Source: Bifidobacterium mellis (GTDB lineage Bacteria > Actinomycetota > Actinomycetes > Actinomycetales > Bifidobacteriaceae). From it: a DNA stretch of 64,000 bases. Below, piece by piece: positions 19,475-30,708 of the stretch; position 1 is the stretch's first letter; each line of letters begins with the position of its first letter. The stretch lies in the NCBI RefSeq assembly GCF_000967265.1, contig NZ_KQ033885.1, positions 1,283,538-1,347,537 of the forward strand. Reading direction: 5' to 3'. A program made the translations under genes and the position numbers. The notes under the pieces are model-generated. The model had not been told where the DNA came from. It did no database searches and saw only the letters and a list, made by a program, of their open reading frames with translations.

Positions 19475-20338
19475 TTAGTAGGAGAAGGCCGGGACGGCCG
19501 CACCGCGGTAGTAGCGGTTGATGGCATCAGCCACGTAGCGGCTGTGGTAGGCGGAGACCAGGGCCGTATAGGCGGGGTCGTTTTTGTCGGCCTGCCTGGC
19601 CACGATGATGTTGACATAGGGGTGATTGGCTGGCGATTTGAGATCGCCGGGAACCTGGTAGATGGCATCCTGGATCTTCATGCCGGCATCCAGGATGAAA
19701 TTGGTGTTGGTGATGCCGGCCGCATAGTCGGGCAGGACCTTGACGATTCCCGGTGGATCGACCTGGTCCAGGACCAGCCCGCGCGGGTTGTCGACAATGT
19801 CTTCAGGAACCGGCGTGGTGGCCTTGGGATCTCGCAGACCGATCAGCCCGGCGCTGGCAAGCACTTTCAGGGAGCGGCCCAGGTCAATGGGATCGCTGGG
19901 GATGGCCAGCCGCTCGCCATGCCCTATCTGGTCGACGCTCCGGTACTTCTTGGAGTACAGGTTGAGGGGTGAGATGTAGGTGTCTCCGATCGCTGCGAAC
20001 CGGTACCCGTGCTGTTTGGACTCCTGCTCCAAAAAGGCATAGTGCTGGAAGGCGTTCAGGTCGATTTCCCCGTTGGACAGCGCCTGATTGGCGTAACGCC
20101 CGTATTGGAAGGATCGGAGCTTGATTTTTATGCCGGCCCGGCGCTGGTCCAGTTCATGCTGAACGGCCTTCCAGATCTCCTCATCGGCATCGCCCACCAG
20201 GCCGATGCTGATCTCCCGCTGGCCGCGCTCGGGCTGGTTGACCTTAATATAGGCCAGACCCATCAGGACGGCGACCACCAGGATGACGACCGAGACAGCC
20301 GCCAGCTCCCGCTTGGCCCTGGTTCTTCTGGTGCTCAT
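19475..20338 (-). CDS. MetQ/NlpA-family substrate-binding protein, copy 2
   Basis: A 287-residue methionine-type periplasmic-binding protein with one N-terminal membrane helix (about 11-33). There is no lipobox Cys, or any Cys, so it should be anchored by an uncleaved helix or secreted. It has family landmarks: EIDLNAFQHYAFLE, NLYSKKY, the AIPSDPIDLGRSLKVL loop and an N-terminal VGLVGD strand. It is the last gene of the met operon and a clear paralogue of the gene upstream, which it follows by 33 bases. Two binding proteins for one permease suggest a wider ligand range, such as methionine sulfoxide, D-methionine or dipeptides. Confidence 0.88.
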   Translation of the reverse strand: MSTRRTRAKRELAAVSVVILVVAVLMGLAYIKVNQPERGQREISIGLVGDADEEIWKAVQHELDQRRAGIKIKLRSFQYGRYANQALSNGEIDLNAFQHYAFLEQESKQHGYRFAAIGDTYISPLNLYSKKYRSVDQIGHGERLAIPSDPIDLGRSLKVLASAGLIGLRDPKATTPVPEDIVDNPRGLVLDQVDPPGIVKVLPDYAAGITNTNFILDAGMKIQDAIYQVPGDLKSPANHPYVNIIVARQADKNDPAYTALVSAYHSRYVADAINRYYRGAAVPAFSY

Positions 20339-20371
20339 ATCCGTCCTCCTTCATTTGTTGAACCTATCGCA

Positions 20372-21253
20372 TCAGGAAACCTTGAAGGCCGGCAGACAGG
20401 CGCCCTTGTAGACACGAACGATGGTGTCGGCCACGGGCTTGGAATGATAGGCTCGTACCACTGCGGCGTAGGTGGGATTATCCCGCTGATCCTTGGTGGT
20501 GACGATGATGTTGATATAGGGCTTGTTGGCCGGGTTCTGCAGATCGTAGGGAACCTCATGGATGGCATCGTGCACGCTGCGACCTGCGTCAACCACGAAG
20601 TTGGCATTGGTGACCCCACCTGCATAATCAGGAAGAAGGTTGAGGATGCCGGCCGGGTCCACCTGCTCGATGTGCAGATGCTTGGGATTGTCCACCACAT
20701 CCTCGGGCAGCGGGTTGGTGGCCTTGGGGTCGCGCAGACCTATCAGCTTGGCATCGGCCAGGACCTTCAGTGCCCGGCCCATATTGGTGGCGTTGTTGGG
20801 GATGGCCACCCGGTCGCCGTCCTGGAACTGGGAGGGCTTGGCATAGCGCTGCGAGTAGAGGTTCATGGGCGAGATATAGGTATTGCCAAGCACTGCCAGC
20901 TGGTAGTGGTTGGTTTTCACATCGTCCTCCAGGTAGGCGTAATGCTGGGCGGCGTTGAAATCCACCTCGCGGTTGGCTGTGGCCTGGTTGACGTAGATGG
21001 CATCCTGGAAGGGCTTGAGCTCGATCCTGATGTGCTCGCCCCGCCGATCCAGCTCTGCCTGGACCGCCTTCCAGATCTGGTCGTCCGAACTGCCGATGAC
21101 GCCGACCTTGACGACCTTGACATCGGCACCCACCTGGTTCAGGCGGACATCGGTGCCGACCACCAGCGCCAGCAGGAGGACGATGACCAGGCTGAGCGCC
21201 GCCAGCTGGACCTTGGCTCTGTTCTTTTTGCCGACGTGACTGCGACCGACCAC
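20372..21253 (-). CDS. MetQ/NlpA-family substrate-binding protein, copy 1
   Basis: A 293-residue paralogue of the gene downstream, sharing DFNAAQHYAYLE, the TYISPMNLYS strand, IPNNATNMGRALKVL and GLRDPKATNPLPEDVVDNP. The N-terminus has a basic stretch then a hydrophobic helix (about 17-34) without a lipobox Cys, so it is not a classical lipoprotein. The start is GTG 21253 with GGAAAGG upstream. It lies 25 bases downstream of the permease gene. The pair arose by tandem duplication and has diverged. Confidence 0.88.
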   Translation of the reverse strand: MVGRSHVGKKNRAKVQLAALSLVIVLLLALVVGTDVRLNQVGADVKVVKVGVIGSSDDQIWKAVQAELDRRGEHIRIELKPFQDAIYVNQATANREVDFNAAQHYAYLEDDVKTNHYQLAVLGNTYISPMNLYSQRYAKPSQFQDGDRVAIPNNATNMGRALKVLADAKLIGLRDPKATNPLPEDVVDNPKHLHIEQVDPAGILNLLPDYAGGVTNANFVVDAGRSVHDAIHEVPYDLQNPANKPYINIIVTTKDQRDNPTYAAVVRAYHSKPVADTIVRVYKGACLPAFKVS

Positions 21254-21278
21254 GATAATCTGACCTTTCCCGGGGTGC

Positions 21279-21955
21279 TCAGTGTTCGACGACCTCGGCC
21301 AGAAGTCGGCCGAACAGTTCGATCAGGGCGATGAAGATGACCAGCACGATGATGGTGGCGATGGTCACGTCGTTCATGGACCGCTGGTAGCCCAGACGGA
21401 TGGCGAAGTCGCCCAGACCTCCGCCGCCCACGATGCCCACGGTGGCGGTCTCACCCACCAGACTGACGATGGTGATGGTGGTCACCCGGATGATGGAGGG
21501 GATGCCCTCACGCAGGTAGACATGCCAGATGATCTGCCAGGTGGTCATACCCATGGACTCCGCCGCCTCGACGTACCCAGGGTCCAGACCAGCAAGGGCC
21601 GACTCGATCTGCCGGGAGAAGAAAGGAGTAATCCCCACGACCAGGGGGAAGATCGCCCCCTTGGGCCCGATGGCCGTGCCCATGAGCATCCTGGTCACCG
21701 GCACCAGGGCCGCCGCCAAAATGATGAAAGGGATGGAGCGGAAGAGATCGATCAGCTTGTCCAGGATGGTGAAGACCAGGCCGTTGTGGCGGATGCCGTC
21801 ACGTCGGCTGATGATCAGCCCCACCCCGATGACCAGAGCGAACAGGAAGGAGATCACCCCGGAGACGCCGACCATGACCAGGGTCTGAACCATGCTGCTG
21901 AAAAACTCCGGCAGCCGGCTCATGACGTTGGGGAACCAGGTGGTAAGCAGGGACG

Positions 21956-21959
<4 letters not shown>
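21279..21959 (-). CDS. metI: D-/L-methionine ABC transporter permease
   Basis: A 226-residue permease with five to six membrane helices and the binding-protein-dependent transport loop (EAAESMGMTTWQIIWHVYLREGIPSI) that contacts the ATPase. GETATVGIVGGGGLGDFAIRLGYQRS is the family signature of MetI. Its ATG overlaps the metN stop by four bases (ATGA), giving tight coupling. Confidence 0.94.
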
Positions 21960-23008
<1,049 letters not shown>

Positions 23009-23076
23009 GTTCCCGCCTTCCCTGGTCGACTGCATGACATGGTAATCGTCCCGACGGCCAGCGGACAAGAAGGCCT

Positions 23077-23095
23077 CTATAGATGTCGTTTATAG
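23077..23095. promoter_or_regulatory. inverted repeat in the metN-purT divergent region
   Basis: CTATA (23077-23081) and TATAG (23091-23095) flank nine bases, in the short space between divergent metN and purT starts. It may be an operator or part of overlapping promoters. The arms are short. Confidence 0.3.
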
Positions 23096-23143
23096 GCATG
23101 TATCGATAATTCACCTGCTTGGTCTACGGGTCGGTGGCAGAAT

Positions 23144-24451
23144 ATGGGTATGAGCGCATCCGGTCAGCAGCGGATTATCAATACCATCAATCCCGGGGAG
23201 CGACCGTTCGGCTCTCCTCTGGGGCCAAGACCTACACGAGTCCTTCTGTTGGGAGCCGGCGAACTCGGACGCGAGATTGCCATCAGCCTGATGCGGCTGG
23301 GTGCCTGGGTCGGCGCGGCGGACTCCTACCCTGGCGCACCGGCCACCCAGGTGGCCCATGCCGGCTACCAGGTGAAAATGAGCGATCCCCAGGCTTTGGA
23401 GGACCTGATCGACAAGGTCCACCCCGATTTGATCGTGCCTGAGGTGGAGGCCATCGCCACAGACCGCCTAGTCGGTGCCGCGGCCAGGGGCATCCAGGTA
23501 GTGCCTGCCGCCCCCCTGGCGGCCATGTGCATGGACCGCCGGGCCCTGCGCGTCTTCGCCCACGAGCAGGTGGGCCTGCCCACCACCCCCTACCGATTCG
23601 CCGACTCCCCCGAAGAGCTGGCCAGCGCGGCGGACCAGGTGGGCTACCCCTGCATGGTCAAACCCCTGATGAGCTCCTCCGGCCACGGACAGACCCTGGT
23701 GCGGAGCAGGGAGGGTTTGTCGCAAGCATGGAATTCGGCACTGACCCAAGGCCGGGCAGCCACCAGGCACCAGGGCAAGGCCGAGGTCATCGTGGAGGCC
23801 CTGGCCCCCCTGGCCCATGAGCTGACTGTTCTGACCGTGGCCTCCTGCGCCGGCGTGGCCACCTGTACACCCATCGGCCAGCGTCAGGAGGACGGGGACT
23901 ACCGCCTCTCCTGGCAACCTGCGGATCTGAATCCTGACATCCTGCAGCAGGCCCGGAGCATGGCCACCCGGTTGGTTGAGGCCATGACCTCCCTGGCCCG
24001 CCAGAGTGGCGAGACCGGTTGGGGGATCTACGGTGTGGAGATCTTCGTCCTGCGCGACGGGTCGCTGCTCTTCAACGAGGTGGCCCCACGTCCCCATGAC
24101 ACCGGCATGGTGACCATGATCTCCCAACGGCTGAGCGAGTTCGATCTTCACGCCCGGGCCATCCTGGGCATTCCCGTCCACCAGGAGGATCTGACCCTGG
24201 GTCTGCCGGAAGGCACATGCGCGGTCAGCCGGCCCATCCTGGTCAGGGGCCAGGGACCGGTCAGCTTCCAAGGCTTGCCCCAGGCCCTTGACCACCCAGG
24301 CACCGATCTGCGCATCTTCTCCAAGCCGGAAGTGCATGGCCTGCGCCGCATGGGCGTGGCCCTGGCCCTGGGCCCTGACCTGCAGACCGCCACCAAGCGT
24401 GCCGAAGCCGTGGTCCACGATCTGAAACCCCGGGTGGGCACGGGGATGTAA
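23144..24451 (+). CDS. purT: formate-dependent phosphoribosylglycinamide formyltransferase
   Basis: A 435-residue ATP-grasp enzyme that makes formyl-GAR from GAR, formate and ATP in purine synthesis step 3. The N-terminal domain has [15 protein letters not shown]; the ATP-grasp domain carries [16 protein letters not shown] and the metal-binding EIFVL...[15 protein letters not shown]. It has about 45 residues more than the E. coli enzyme, mostly at the start. ATG 23144 is followed by another ATG at 23150, either of which could be used. It opens the purine gene run and shares its upstream region with divergent metN. Confidence 0.93.
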   Translation: MGMSASGQQRIINTINPGERPFGSPLGPRPTRVLLLGAGELGREIAISLMRLGAWVGAADSYPGAPATQVAHAGYQVKMSDPQALEDLIDKVHPDLIVPEVEAIATDRLVGAAARGIQVVPAAPLAAMCMDRRALRVFAHEQVGLPTTPYRFADSPEELASAADQVGYPCMVKPLMSSSGHGQTLVRSREGLSQAWNSALTQGRAATRHQGKAEVIVEALAPLAHELTVLTVASCAGVATCTPIGQRQEDGDYRLSWQPADLNPDILQQARSMATRLVEAMTSLARQSGETGWGIYGVEIFVLRDGSLLFNEVAPRPHDTGMVTMISQRLSEFDLHARAILGIPVHQEDLTLGLPEGTCAVSRPILVRGQGPVSFQGLPQALDHPGTDLRIFSKPEVHGLRRMGVALALGPDLQTATKRAEAVVHDLKPRVGTGM

Positions 24452-24528
24452 CCCGGGCTTGCTATGGTGGTCGTGTCCCAAGCAGTGCAGAAGTTTCCAA
24501 TTCGCAACAAACTCGAGGAAGGCGAACA

Positions 24529-25281
24529 GTGGAAAAGTTGGGAATGCGCTATCAAGGCAAGGCCAAGAAACTGTACGAGACGGATGATCCGGACATACTC
24601 TGGGTTGAGTACACCGACCAGGCCACCGCGGGGAACGGGGCCAAGAAGGCCAATATCGAAGGCAAGGCCAGACTGAACAACAGGATCACCACGGTGATAT
24701 TCTCCCTGCTGGCCCGCCGGGGGATCCCCAGCCACTTCATACGTAGCATCTCGGATACCGAACAGCTCAATCGTCGGCTGGACATGTTCCCCCTGGAGAT
24801 CGTCATGCGCAACCGGGTCGCAGGCTCCTTCGCCCAGCGGTACGGGGTTGCGGAGGGCACCGCCTTGAAGCAGCCTGTGCTGGAGTTCTTCTACAAGTCC
24901 GATCCCCTGGATGATCCATTTATCAACCGGGACGATATCCTGGCCCTGGGACTGGCCACCGAGCAGGATCTGGACATCATCGCCGCAAAGACCAGGGAGA
25001 TCAACGGCGCGCTGACCGGCATCTTCCGCGCCATCAACGTGGAGCTGGTGGATTTCAAGATCGAAATGGGCAAGACCGGCTCGGGCATCATCCTTCTCGG
25101 CGACGAGATCACCCCTGACACCTGCCGGCTCTGGGCGATCGGCAACAATAATGACAGCCATGTCACCCACCTGGACAAGGACATCTTCCGCAGGGACCTG
25201 GGAAGCATCATTCCGGCTTATCAAACCATTCTGGATGGGCTGACCGAATTGGAGGAACGCGAGAGCCAATCGAACAGCTGA
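24529..25281 (+). CDS. purC: SAICAR synthase
   Basis: A 250-residue enzyme joining CAIR and aspartate (ATP-dependent). The sequence has the N-terminal GKAKKLYET glycine-rich ATP loop, [35 protein letters not shown] with the substrate-binding Arg, and LVDFKIEMG followed by [12 protein letters not shown]. The start is GTG 24529 with GAGGAAGG upstream. A strong terminator-like hairpin begins nine bases after its stop, before purL. Confidence 0.95.
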   Translation: MEKLGMRYQGKAKKLYETDDPDILWVEYTDQATAGNGAKKANIEGKARLNNRITTVIFSLLARRGIPSHFIRSISDTEQLNRRLDMFPLEIVMRNRVAGSFAQRYGVAEGTALKQPVLEFFYKSDPLDDPFINRDDILALGLATEQDLDIIAAKTREINGALTGIFRAINVELVDFKIEMGKTGSGIILLGDEITPDTCRLWAIGNNNDSHVTHLDKDIFRRDLGSIIPAYQTILDGLTELEERESQSNS

Positions 25282-25289
25282 ATCGGTCG

Positions 25290-25322
25290 ACCCGGAAGCG
25301 AGCATATCGCCTCCGGGTTTTT
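25290..25322 (+). terminator. intrinsic terminator or attenuator between purC and purL
   Basis: ACCCGGAAGCGA (25290-25301) pairs with TCGCCTCCGGGT (25307-25318) with one mismatch, a 5-base loop, and a T run to 25322. It ends 39 bases before the purL start and 26 before its ribosome site, so it may limit or regulate readthrough into purL. Confidence 0.75.
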
Positions 25323-25360
25323 CATTGGTCCCCAACCAGTCCATCGCGAAAGGATCCATT

Positions 25361-28300
25361 GTGCTCTTCCGTGTCTATACCGAGAAAAAGCAGGGCTTCG
25401 ACCAGGCCGCCGAAAGGCTTGCCGAACAGCTTCGCACCCTGCCGGGTGTGCAAGGGCTGACCGGCCTGCGCATGATCAACCGCTACGATCTGGAAGGGAT
25501 CGACGAAGACCTCTTCGAACGCTGCCTGCCCACGGTCTTCGCCCAGCCCCAGACCGACCTGGTGGCCACCAAACTGGAGCAGGCCCTACGCATGAAGGGC
25601 GATGAGGATCTGCCATCCCTGGACTCCCCCATGCTCTTCGCCGTGGCCCCCTTGCCCGGTCAGTTCGATCAACGAGCCGACTCCGCAGCCCAGTGTGTCC
25701 AGCTGATCGGCCAGGGCGCCCGCCCCTTGGTGGCCACGGCCACCGTCTATCTGCTCCAGGGCGACCTGAATGCCGGGCAGATCGAGGCCGTCCGCAATTA
25801 CCTGGTCAACCCGGTCGACTCACGGGTGGTAGGGCTGGAGCAGCCCAAGACCCTGGCCTTGCCTGATGACGACCCGGATCCAGTGCCGGTGTTGGACGGG
25901 TTCCGCGATCTGGATGATCCTGGACTGGAAGCGCTGATCGACAAACTGGACCTGGCCATGGATCTGCCGGATGTCCGATTCTGCCGTGACCACTACCGTC
26001 AGGAGAAGCGCGACCCCACCCTGACCGAGCTCAAGGTGATCGACACCTACTGGTCCGACCACTGTCGGCACACCACCTTCAACACCAGGCTGGAGCGGAT
26101 CGATGCGGACAACCCCCGGGCCCGTGACACGCTGGAACGGTATCGGACCATCCGCGAAGAGCTGGGCCGCCAGGACCGGCCGGAATGCCTGATGGACATG
26201 GCCACCATCGGAGCCAAGTACCTGCAGAAGCGAGGCATCCTGAACGACGTGGACCAGTCCGAGGAGGTCAACGCCTGCACTATCCGGACCAAGGTCGACG
26301 TGAATGGCCAGGTTCAGGACTGGCTCTTCCTCTTTAAAAACGAAACCCATAACCATCCCACCGAGATCGAGCCCTTCGGCGGTGCCGCCACCTGCATCGG
26401 CGGAGCCATCCGCGATCCTCTGTCCGGAAGGGGCTACGTCTACCAGGCCATGAGGGTCAGCGGGGCAGCAGACCCCCGCCAGCCCCTGGATCAGACCCTG
26501 CCCGGCAAGCTGCCCCAGCGCCGGATCGTCCGTCAGGCGGCCGATGGCTACTCCTCCTATGGCAATCAGATCGGGCTGGCCACCGGACAGGTTCGGGAGA
26601 TCTACCACCCCGGCTATGCAGCCAAACGGATGGAGGTCGGCGCAGTGGTGGCAGCCACCCCAGCCGACCATGTGATCCGCCGTCGGCCTGCACCCGGCGA
26701 TCTGATCATCCTGGTCGGAGGGAGGACCGGCCGCGATGGAATCGGCGGCGCCACAGGGGCTTCCAAGTCCCAGGACGAGCAGAGTCTGGAACGTTGCGGA
26801 GCCGAGGTGCAGAAGGGCGACGCGCCTGAGGAGCGCAAGCTCCAGCGCCTCTTCCGCCGCCCGGAGGCAGCCAGGCTGATTGAGCGCTGTAACGATTTCG
26901 GAGCCGGCGGCGTTGCCGTGGCCGTAGGCGAGCTGGCGGACGGACTGAGCGTGGACCTGGACCGGGTGCCACTCAAGTACCGGGGGCTGGACGGGACCGA
27001 AATCGCCATTTCCGAGAGCCAGGAGCGCATGGCCGTGGCCCTGGCTGCCGAAGACGCACCCACCTTCATCGAATACGCCCGGCAGGAGGACCTCGAGGCC
27101 ACCGTCATCGCCAAGGTGACGGAAGAACCCCGGCTGCGGATGACCTGGCGGTCAAAGACCATCGTGGACATCCCCCGAGCCTTCCTGGCCTCCAACGGCG
27201 CCCCGCATAAGGCCGGTGCCCAGGTGCCGGTCCCCGCTCCCTACCACGCCCCCTTCGAGGTCCAAGGCGGCCTGGATGCGCGCATGAGGGCCCTGCTTAC
27301 GGACATCAACGTCTGCTCCCAGCAGGGTCTGGCCGAACAGTTCGACTCCACCATCGGCGCAGGCACCGTCCTCATGCCCTTCGGCGGAGCCCGACAGCTG
27401 ACTCCGGCACAGGCCATGGTGGCCAAGCTGCCGGTGGATGGGCACACCACCACCGCTTCGGCCATGGCCTGGGGATTCAACCCCTGGATCAGCAGCCAGG
27501 ACCCATACACCGGCGCCTACCTGGCCGTGGTCGAGAGCCTGGCCAAGCTGGTGGCCTCTGGCTTCAGCCGTTCCCGGGCCCACCTGAGCCTGCAGGAGTA
27601 CTACCCCAAGCCAGGTGCCGACCCCCGGCGATGGGGTCTGCCGGTGGCCGGCGTCCTGGGAGCCCTCCAGGCCCAGCTGGATCTTTCCGTGGGCGCCATA
27701 GGCGGCAAGGACTCCATGTCCGGCAGCTTCGAGGACCTGGATGTTCCACCCACCCTGATCAGCTTTGCCGTGGCCCTGGGGCAGGCCAAGGATGCGGTCT
27801 CCCCCGAATTCAAGGCGGCTGACCGTCAGGTCTACCTCTTGACCCCCGAATACCGGGAGGACGGATTGCTGCCCGACCCGGAGAGCCTGCGGACCGTCAT
27901 GGACCAGGTGGAGACGCTGATCAGCCAGGGCCTGGTGGATGCTGCAGCCACACCGGGCTACGGATGCATGGCCCAGTCCCTGATGGAGATGTGCCTGGGC
28001 AACAGAATCGGGCTGGACCTGGCGCCAGACACTGCCATACCTGCGCTCTTCCGCCCCGCCTATGGAAGCTTCATCCTGGAGGCCTCTGGTCCGGAACCCC
28101 TGTTCATTCAGAGTTCAGGCCTGCATCTGCGCCTACTAGGGCACACTCGCGAGGACTATCGCCTGCGCTGCGGCAACGAGGATCTGGACCTGGCCGAGCT
28201 GGAGGAGATCCGTGCCGAGGGTCTGGAATCAATCTTCCCATACCGGGGCCAAGGCGACCCAGTGCCGACCATTGGCCGCACCGACCGCCAGTCCGGCAGG

Positions 28301-29140
28301 CCAGCAGCACACAGAGCCAAGGGGACTTCCATGACCGCCCGACCCAGGGTCGTCATGCCCGTCTTCCCCGGCACCAACTGCGAATTCGACTCCGCACGAG
28401 CCTTCCGGGATGCTGGAGCCCAGGTGGAGACTGTGGTCATCCGCAACCTGAATGCCAAGGACGTGACCGAGAGCTCCCGCCGCCTGGCCCAGGCCATCCG
28501 CAACAGCCAGATACTGATGCTGCCCGGTGGCTTCTCCGGCGGCGATGAACCCGACGGCTCGGCCAAACTGGTGGCCTCCTTCCTGCGCTCGAACCAGGTT
28601 GCCGATGCCCTCCAGGAGCTTTTGCAGGACCGGGACGGACTGGTCCTGGGCGTTTGCAACGGCTTTCAGGCGCTGATCAAGCTGGGCCTGGTTCCCTATG
28701 GCAAAATCGTCACCGGCTCACCCAAGGATCCCACCCTGGCTGTCAATACCATCGGACGCCATCAGAGCCGTCTGGTCCACACCCGGATCAGCTCCACACG
28801 CTCCCCCTGGCTGAGTGCCTGCCGGGTGGGCGACATCCACACCATGCCCATCAGCCACGGCGAAGGACGGTTCGTGGCCGAGCCTAGTTTCCTGCGCACC
28901 CTGATTGACCGAGGACAGGTGGCTGCCCAGTATGTGGATGAGCAGGGTCATCCTTCCATGGATCCGCTGGTCAACCCCAATGGGTCAGACATGGCCGTCG
29001 AGGCCATCACCAGCCCGGACGGCCGGGTGCTGGGCAAGATGGGTCACACGGAACGCAGCGGCCCCGACCTGTATCTGAATGTGCCCGGAAAAAATACGCA
29101 ACCGCTCTTCCAGTCTGGAGTGGACTACTTTACCGCCTAG
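25361..29140 (+). CDS. purL: phosphoribosylformylglycinamidine synthase, single-chain PurL with glutaminase domain
   Basis: A 1259-residue large-type FGAM synthase that converts FGAR to FGAM with glutamine and ATP. The catalytic half has the ETHNHPTEIEPF segment, GGAATCIGGAIRD, and a second GGKDSMSGSF ATPase-like repeat. The C-terminal class I glutaminase (about residue 990 onward) has PGGFSGGDE, the catalytic Cys in LGVCNGFQ, and ISHGEGRF with the catalytic His. GTG 25361 is preferred over the upstream GTG 25325 because GAAAGGA lies six bases before it and the family N-terminus (MLFRVYTEKK) starts here. The fused form removes the need for separate purQ and purS. It is followed 17 bases later by purF. 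Confidence 0.95.
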   Translation: MLFRVYTEKKQGFDQAAERLAEQLRTLPGVQGLTGLRMINRYDLEGIDEDLFERCLPTVFAQPQTDLVATKLEQALRMKGDEDLPSLDSPMLFAVAPLPGQFDQRADSAAQCVQLIGQGARPLVATATVYLLQGDLNAGQIEAVRNYLVNPVDSRVVGLEQPKTLALPDDDPDPVPVLDGFRDLDDPGLEALIDKLDLAMDLPDVRFCRDHYRQEKRDPTLTELKVIDTYWSDHCRHTTFNTRLERIDADNPRARDTLERYRTIREELGRQDRPECLMDMATIGAKYLQKRGILNDVDQSEEVNACTIRTKVDVNGQVQDWLFLFKNETHNHPTEIEPFGGAATCIGGAIRDPLSGRGYVYQAMRVSGAADPRQPLDQTLPGKLPQRRIVRQAADGYSSYGNQIGLATGQVREIYHPGYAAKRMEVGAVVAATPADHVIRRRPAPGDLIILVGGRTGRDGIGGATGASKSQDEQSLERCGAEVQKGDAPEERKLQRLFRRPEAARLIERCNDFGAGGVAVAVGELADGLSVDLDRVPLKYRGLDGTEIAISESQERMAVALAAEDAPTFIEYARQEDLEATVIAKVTEEPRLRMTWRSKTIVDIPRAFLASNGAPHKAGAQVPVPAPYHAPFEVQGGLDARMRALLTDINVCSQQGLAEQFDSTIGAGTVLMPFGGARQLTPAQAMVAKLPVDGHTTTASAMAWGFNPWISSQDPYTGAYLAVVESLAKLVASGFSRSRAHLSLQEYYPKPGADPRRWGLPVAGVLGALQAQLDLSVGAIGGKDSMSGSFEDLDVPPTLISFAVALGQAKDAVSPEFKAADRQVYLLTPEYREDGLLPDPESLRTVMDQVETLISQGLVDAAATPGYGCMAQSLMEMCLGNRIGLDLAPDTAIPALFRPAYGSFILEASGPEPLFIQSSGLHLRLLGHTREDYRLRCGNEDLDLAELEEIRAEGLESIFPYRGQGDPVPTIGRTDRQSGRPAAHRAKGTSMTARPRVVMPVFPGTNCEFDSARAFRDAGAQVETVVIRNLNAKDVTESSRRLAQAIRNSQILMLPGGFSGGDEPDGSAKLVASFLRSNQVADALQELLQDRDGLVLGVCNGFQALIKLGLVPYGKIVTGSPKDPTLAVNTIGRHQSRLVHTRISSTRSPWLSACRVGDIHTMPISHGEGRFVAEPSFLRTLIDRGQVAAQYVDEQGHPSMDPLVNPNGSDMAVEAITSPDGRVLGKMGHTERSGPDLYLNVPGKNTQPLFQSGVDYFTA

Positions 29141-29157
29141 GGGAAAGGACATAGACC

Positions 29158-30663
29158 ATGTCGTTGGAGCTTGAAGGCATCCACGAGGAGTGCGGGATCT
29201 TCGGGGTCTGGGGCCATCCCGATGCCGCCCGACTAACCTACTTCGGCCTGCATGCCCTGCAGCACCGCGGTCAGGAGGGTGCCGGCATCGTTTCCAACGA
29301 CCAGGGGCACCTGATCGGACGGCGGGGTCTGGGCCTGCTGACTCAGGTCTTCCCGGACGAGTCCAGCCTGACACCGCTGACCGGGGACCGGGCCGTCGGG
29401 CATGTGCGCTACGCCACGACCGGATCGGGGTCCATCGAGAACATCCAGCCCTTCGTCTTTCGCTTCCACGACGGGGATATAGCCCTGGCCCACAACGGCA
29501 ACCTGACCAACTGCAACAGCCTCAAGGCACAGCTGGAGGATCAGGGTGCCATCTTCCACTCCAACTCCGACACCGAGGTGCTCATGCACCTGATCCGCCG
29601 CAGCCCCGAAAAGGAGTTCATGGCGGCGCTCAAACAGGCCCTGCGCCAGGTCCATGGCGGATTCGCCTACCTGCTCATGACGGAGGACGCCATGATCGGA
29701 GCCATGGATCCAAACGGCTTCCGTCCCCTCTCGCTGGGACAGCTGCCAGGTGGGGCCTATGTCCTGGCCTCCGAGACCTGCGCCTTGGACCTGGTCGGCG
29801 CCACGCTGGTGCGGGACATCGGCCCCGGTGAAATCGTCAGGGTGGATGACTCGGGTTACAGCATCGAGCGCTATACCGATCAGACCTGCCTGTCCATCTG
29901 CTCCATGGAATTCATTTACTTCGCCAGGCCCGATTCCAATATTTACGGGGTCAACGTCCACTCGGCCCGCAAGAGGATGGGAGCCAGGCTGGCCCGCGAG
30001 GCCCCGGTGGACGCCGACATGGTCATCGGGGTGCCCAACTCCTCCCTTTCCGCAGCCTCAGGCTATGCCGAGGCGGCCGGGTTGCCCAACGAGATGGGAC
30101 TGATCAAGAACCAGTATGTGGCACGCACCTTCATCCAACCCAGCCAGGCCATGCGCGAACAGGGAGTCAGGATGAAACTGGCAGCAGTGCGCGGTGTCGT
30201 GGCCGGCAAGCGGGTGGTGGTCATCGACGATTCCATCGTCCGAGGCACCACCTCGCGCAGAATCGTCCGTCTGCTGCGGGAGGCCGGGGCGAGCGAGGTG
30301 CACATGCGCATCGCCTCCCCGCCCCTGCGCTACCCCTGCTACTACGGCATCGACATCCAACGGACATCCGAACTGATCGCCGCCAAAAAGTCCGTGGAGC
30401 AGATCAGGGAAGCCATCGAGGCCGATTCCCTGGCCTACCTGAGTCTGGACGGTCTGGTGGAATCCATCGGTCTGGGCCGTGATGCACCCTACCAAGGGCT
30501 CTGCGTGGCCTATTTCAACGGAGACTACCCAACGCAGCTTGACGACTACGAGCAGGGTTTCCTGGCCTCGCTGACTCCGGAGGACCGGGCCCGGCTGGAA
30601 GCCTCCAAGGGATCCTATGGGCTTGACATGTCTGCAGGGTCGAGCCGGAGAACAGACCAATGA
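29158..30663 (+). CDS. purF: amidophosphoribosyltransferase
   Basis: A 501-residue enzyme for the first committed purine step (PRPP plus glutamine to phosphoribosylamine). The N-terminal glutaminase has its nucleophile at C12 (EECGIFG), so an 11-residue propeptide would be removed. RTGHVRYATTG-like and HNGNLTN segments follow. The PRPP-binding loop VVVIDDSIVRGTTS lies near residue 360. GGGGAAAGG precedes ATG 29158. It lies between purL and purM in the purine operon, 45 bases before purM. Confidence 0.96.
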   Translation: MSLELEGIHEECGIFGVWGHPDAARLTYFGLHALQHRGQEGAGIVSNDQGHLIGRRGLGLLTQVFPDESSLTPLTGDRAVGHVRYATTGSGSIENIQPFVFRFHDGDIALAHNGNLTNCNSLKAQLEDQGAIFHSNSDTEVLMHLIRRSPEKEFMAALKQALRQVHGGFAYLLMTEDAMIGAMDPNGFRPLSLGQLPGGAYVLASETCALDLVGATLVRDIGPGEIVRVDDSGYSIERYTDQTCLSICSMEFIYFARPDSNIYGVNVHSARKRMGARLAREAPVDADMVIGVPNSSLSAASGYAEAAGLPNEMGLIKNQYVARTFIQPSQAMREQGVRMKLAAVRGVVAGKRVVVIDDSIVRGTTSRRIVRLLREAGASEVHMRIASPPLRYPCYYGIDIQRTSELIAAKKSVEQIREAIEADSLAYLSLDGLVESIGLGRDAPYQGLCVAYFNGDYPTQLDDYEQGFLASLTPEDRARLEASKGSYGLDMSAGSSRRTDQ

Positions 30664-30708
30664 GCACTAGCGAAGAGCAGGACAGACAGGGCAGAGAAAG
30701 GGGCAACC

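Noticed and set aside
20009-21334. 441-codon open frame on the plus strand across the MetQ-like genes
   Set aside because: Shadow of the two paralogous genes on the minus strand; its internal similarity comes from their duplication.
23009-23143. Methionine riboswitch upstream of metN
   Set aside because: The gap to purT is only 135 bases and shows no SAM riboswitch-like stems; only short inverted repeats are visible.
25325-25360. Upstream GTG start for purL
   Set aside because: The extra residues are not family-like and the ribosome site GAAAGGA fits GTG 25361.
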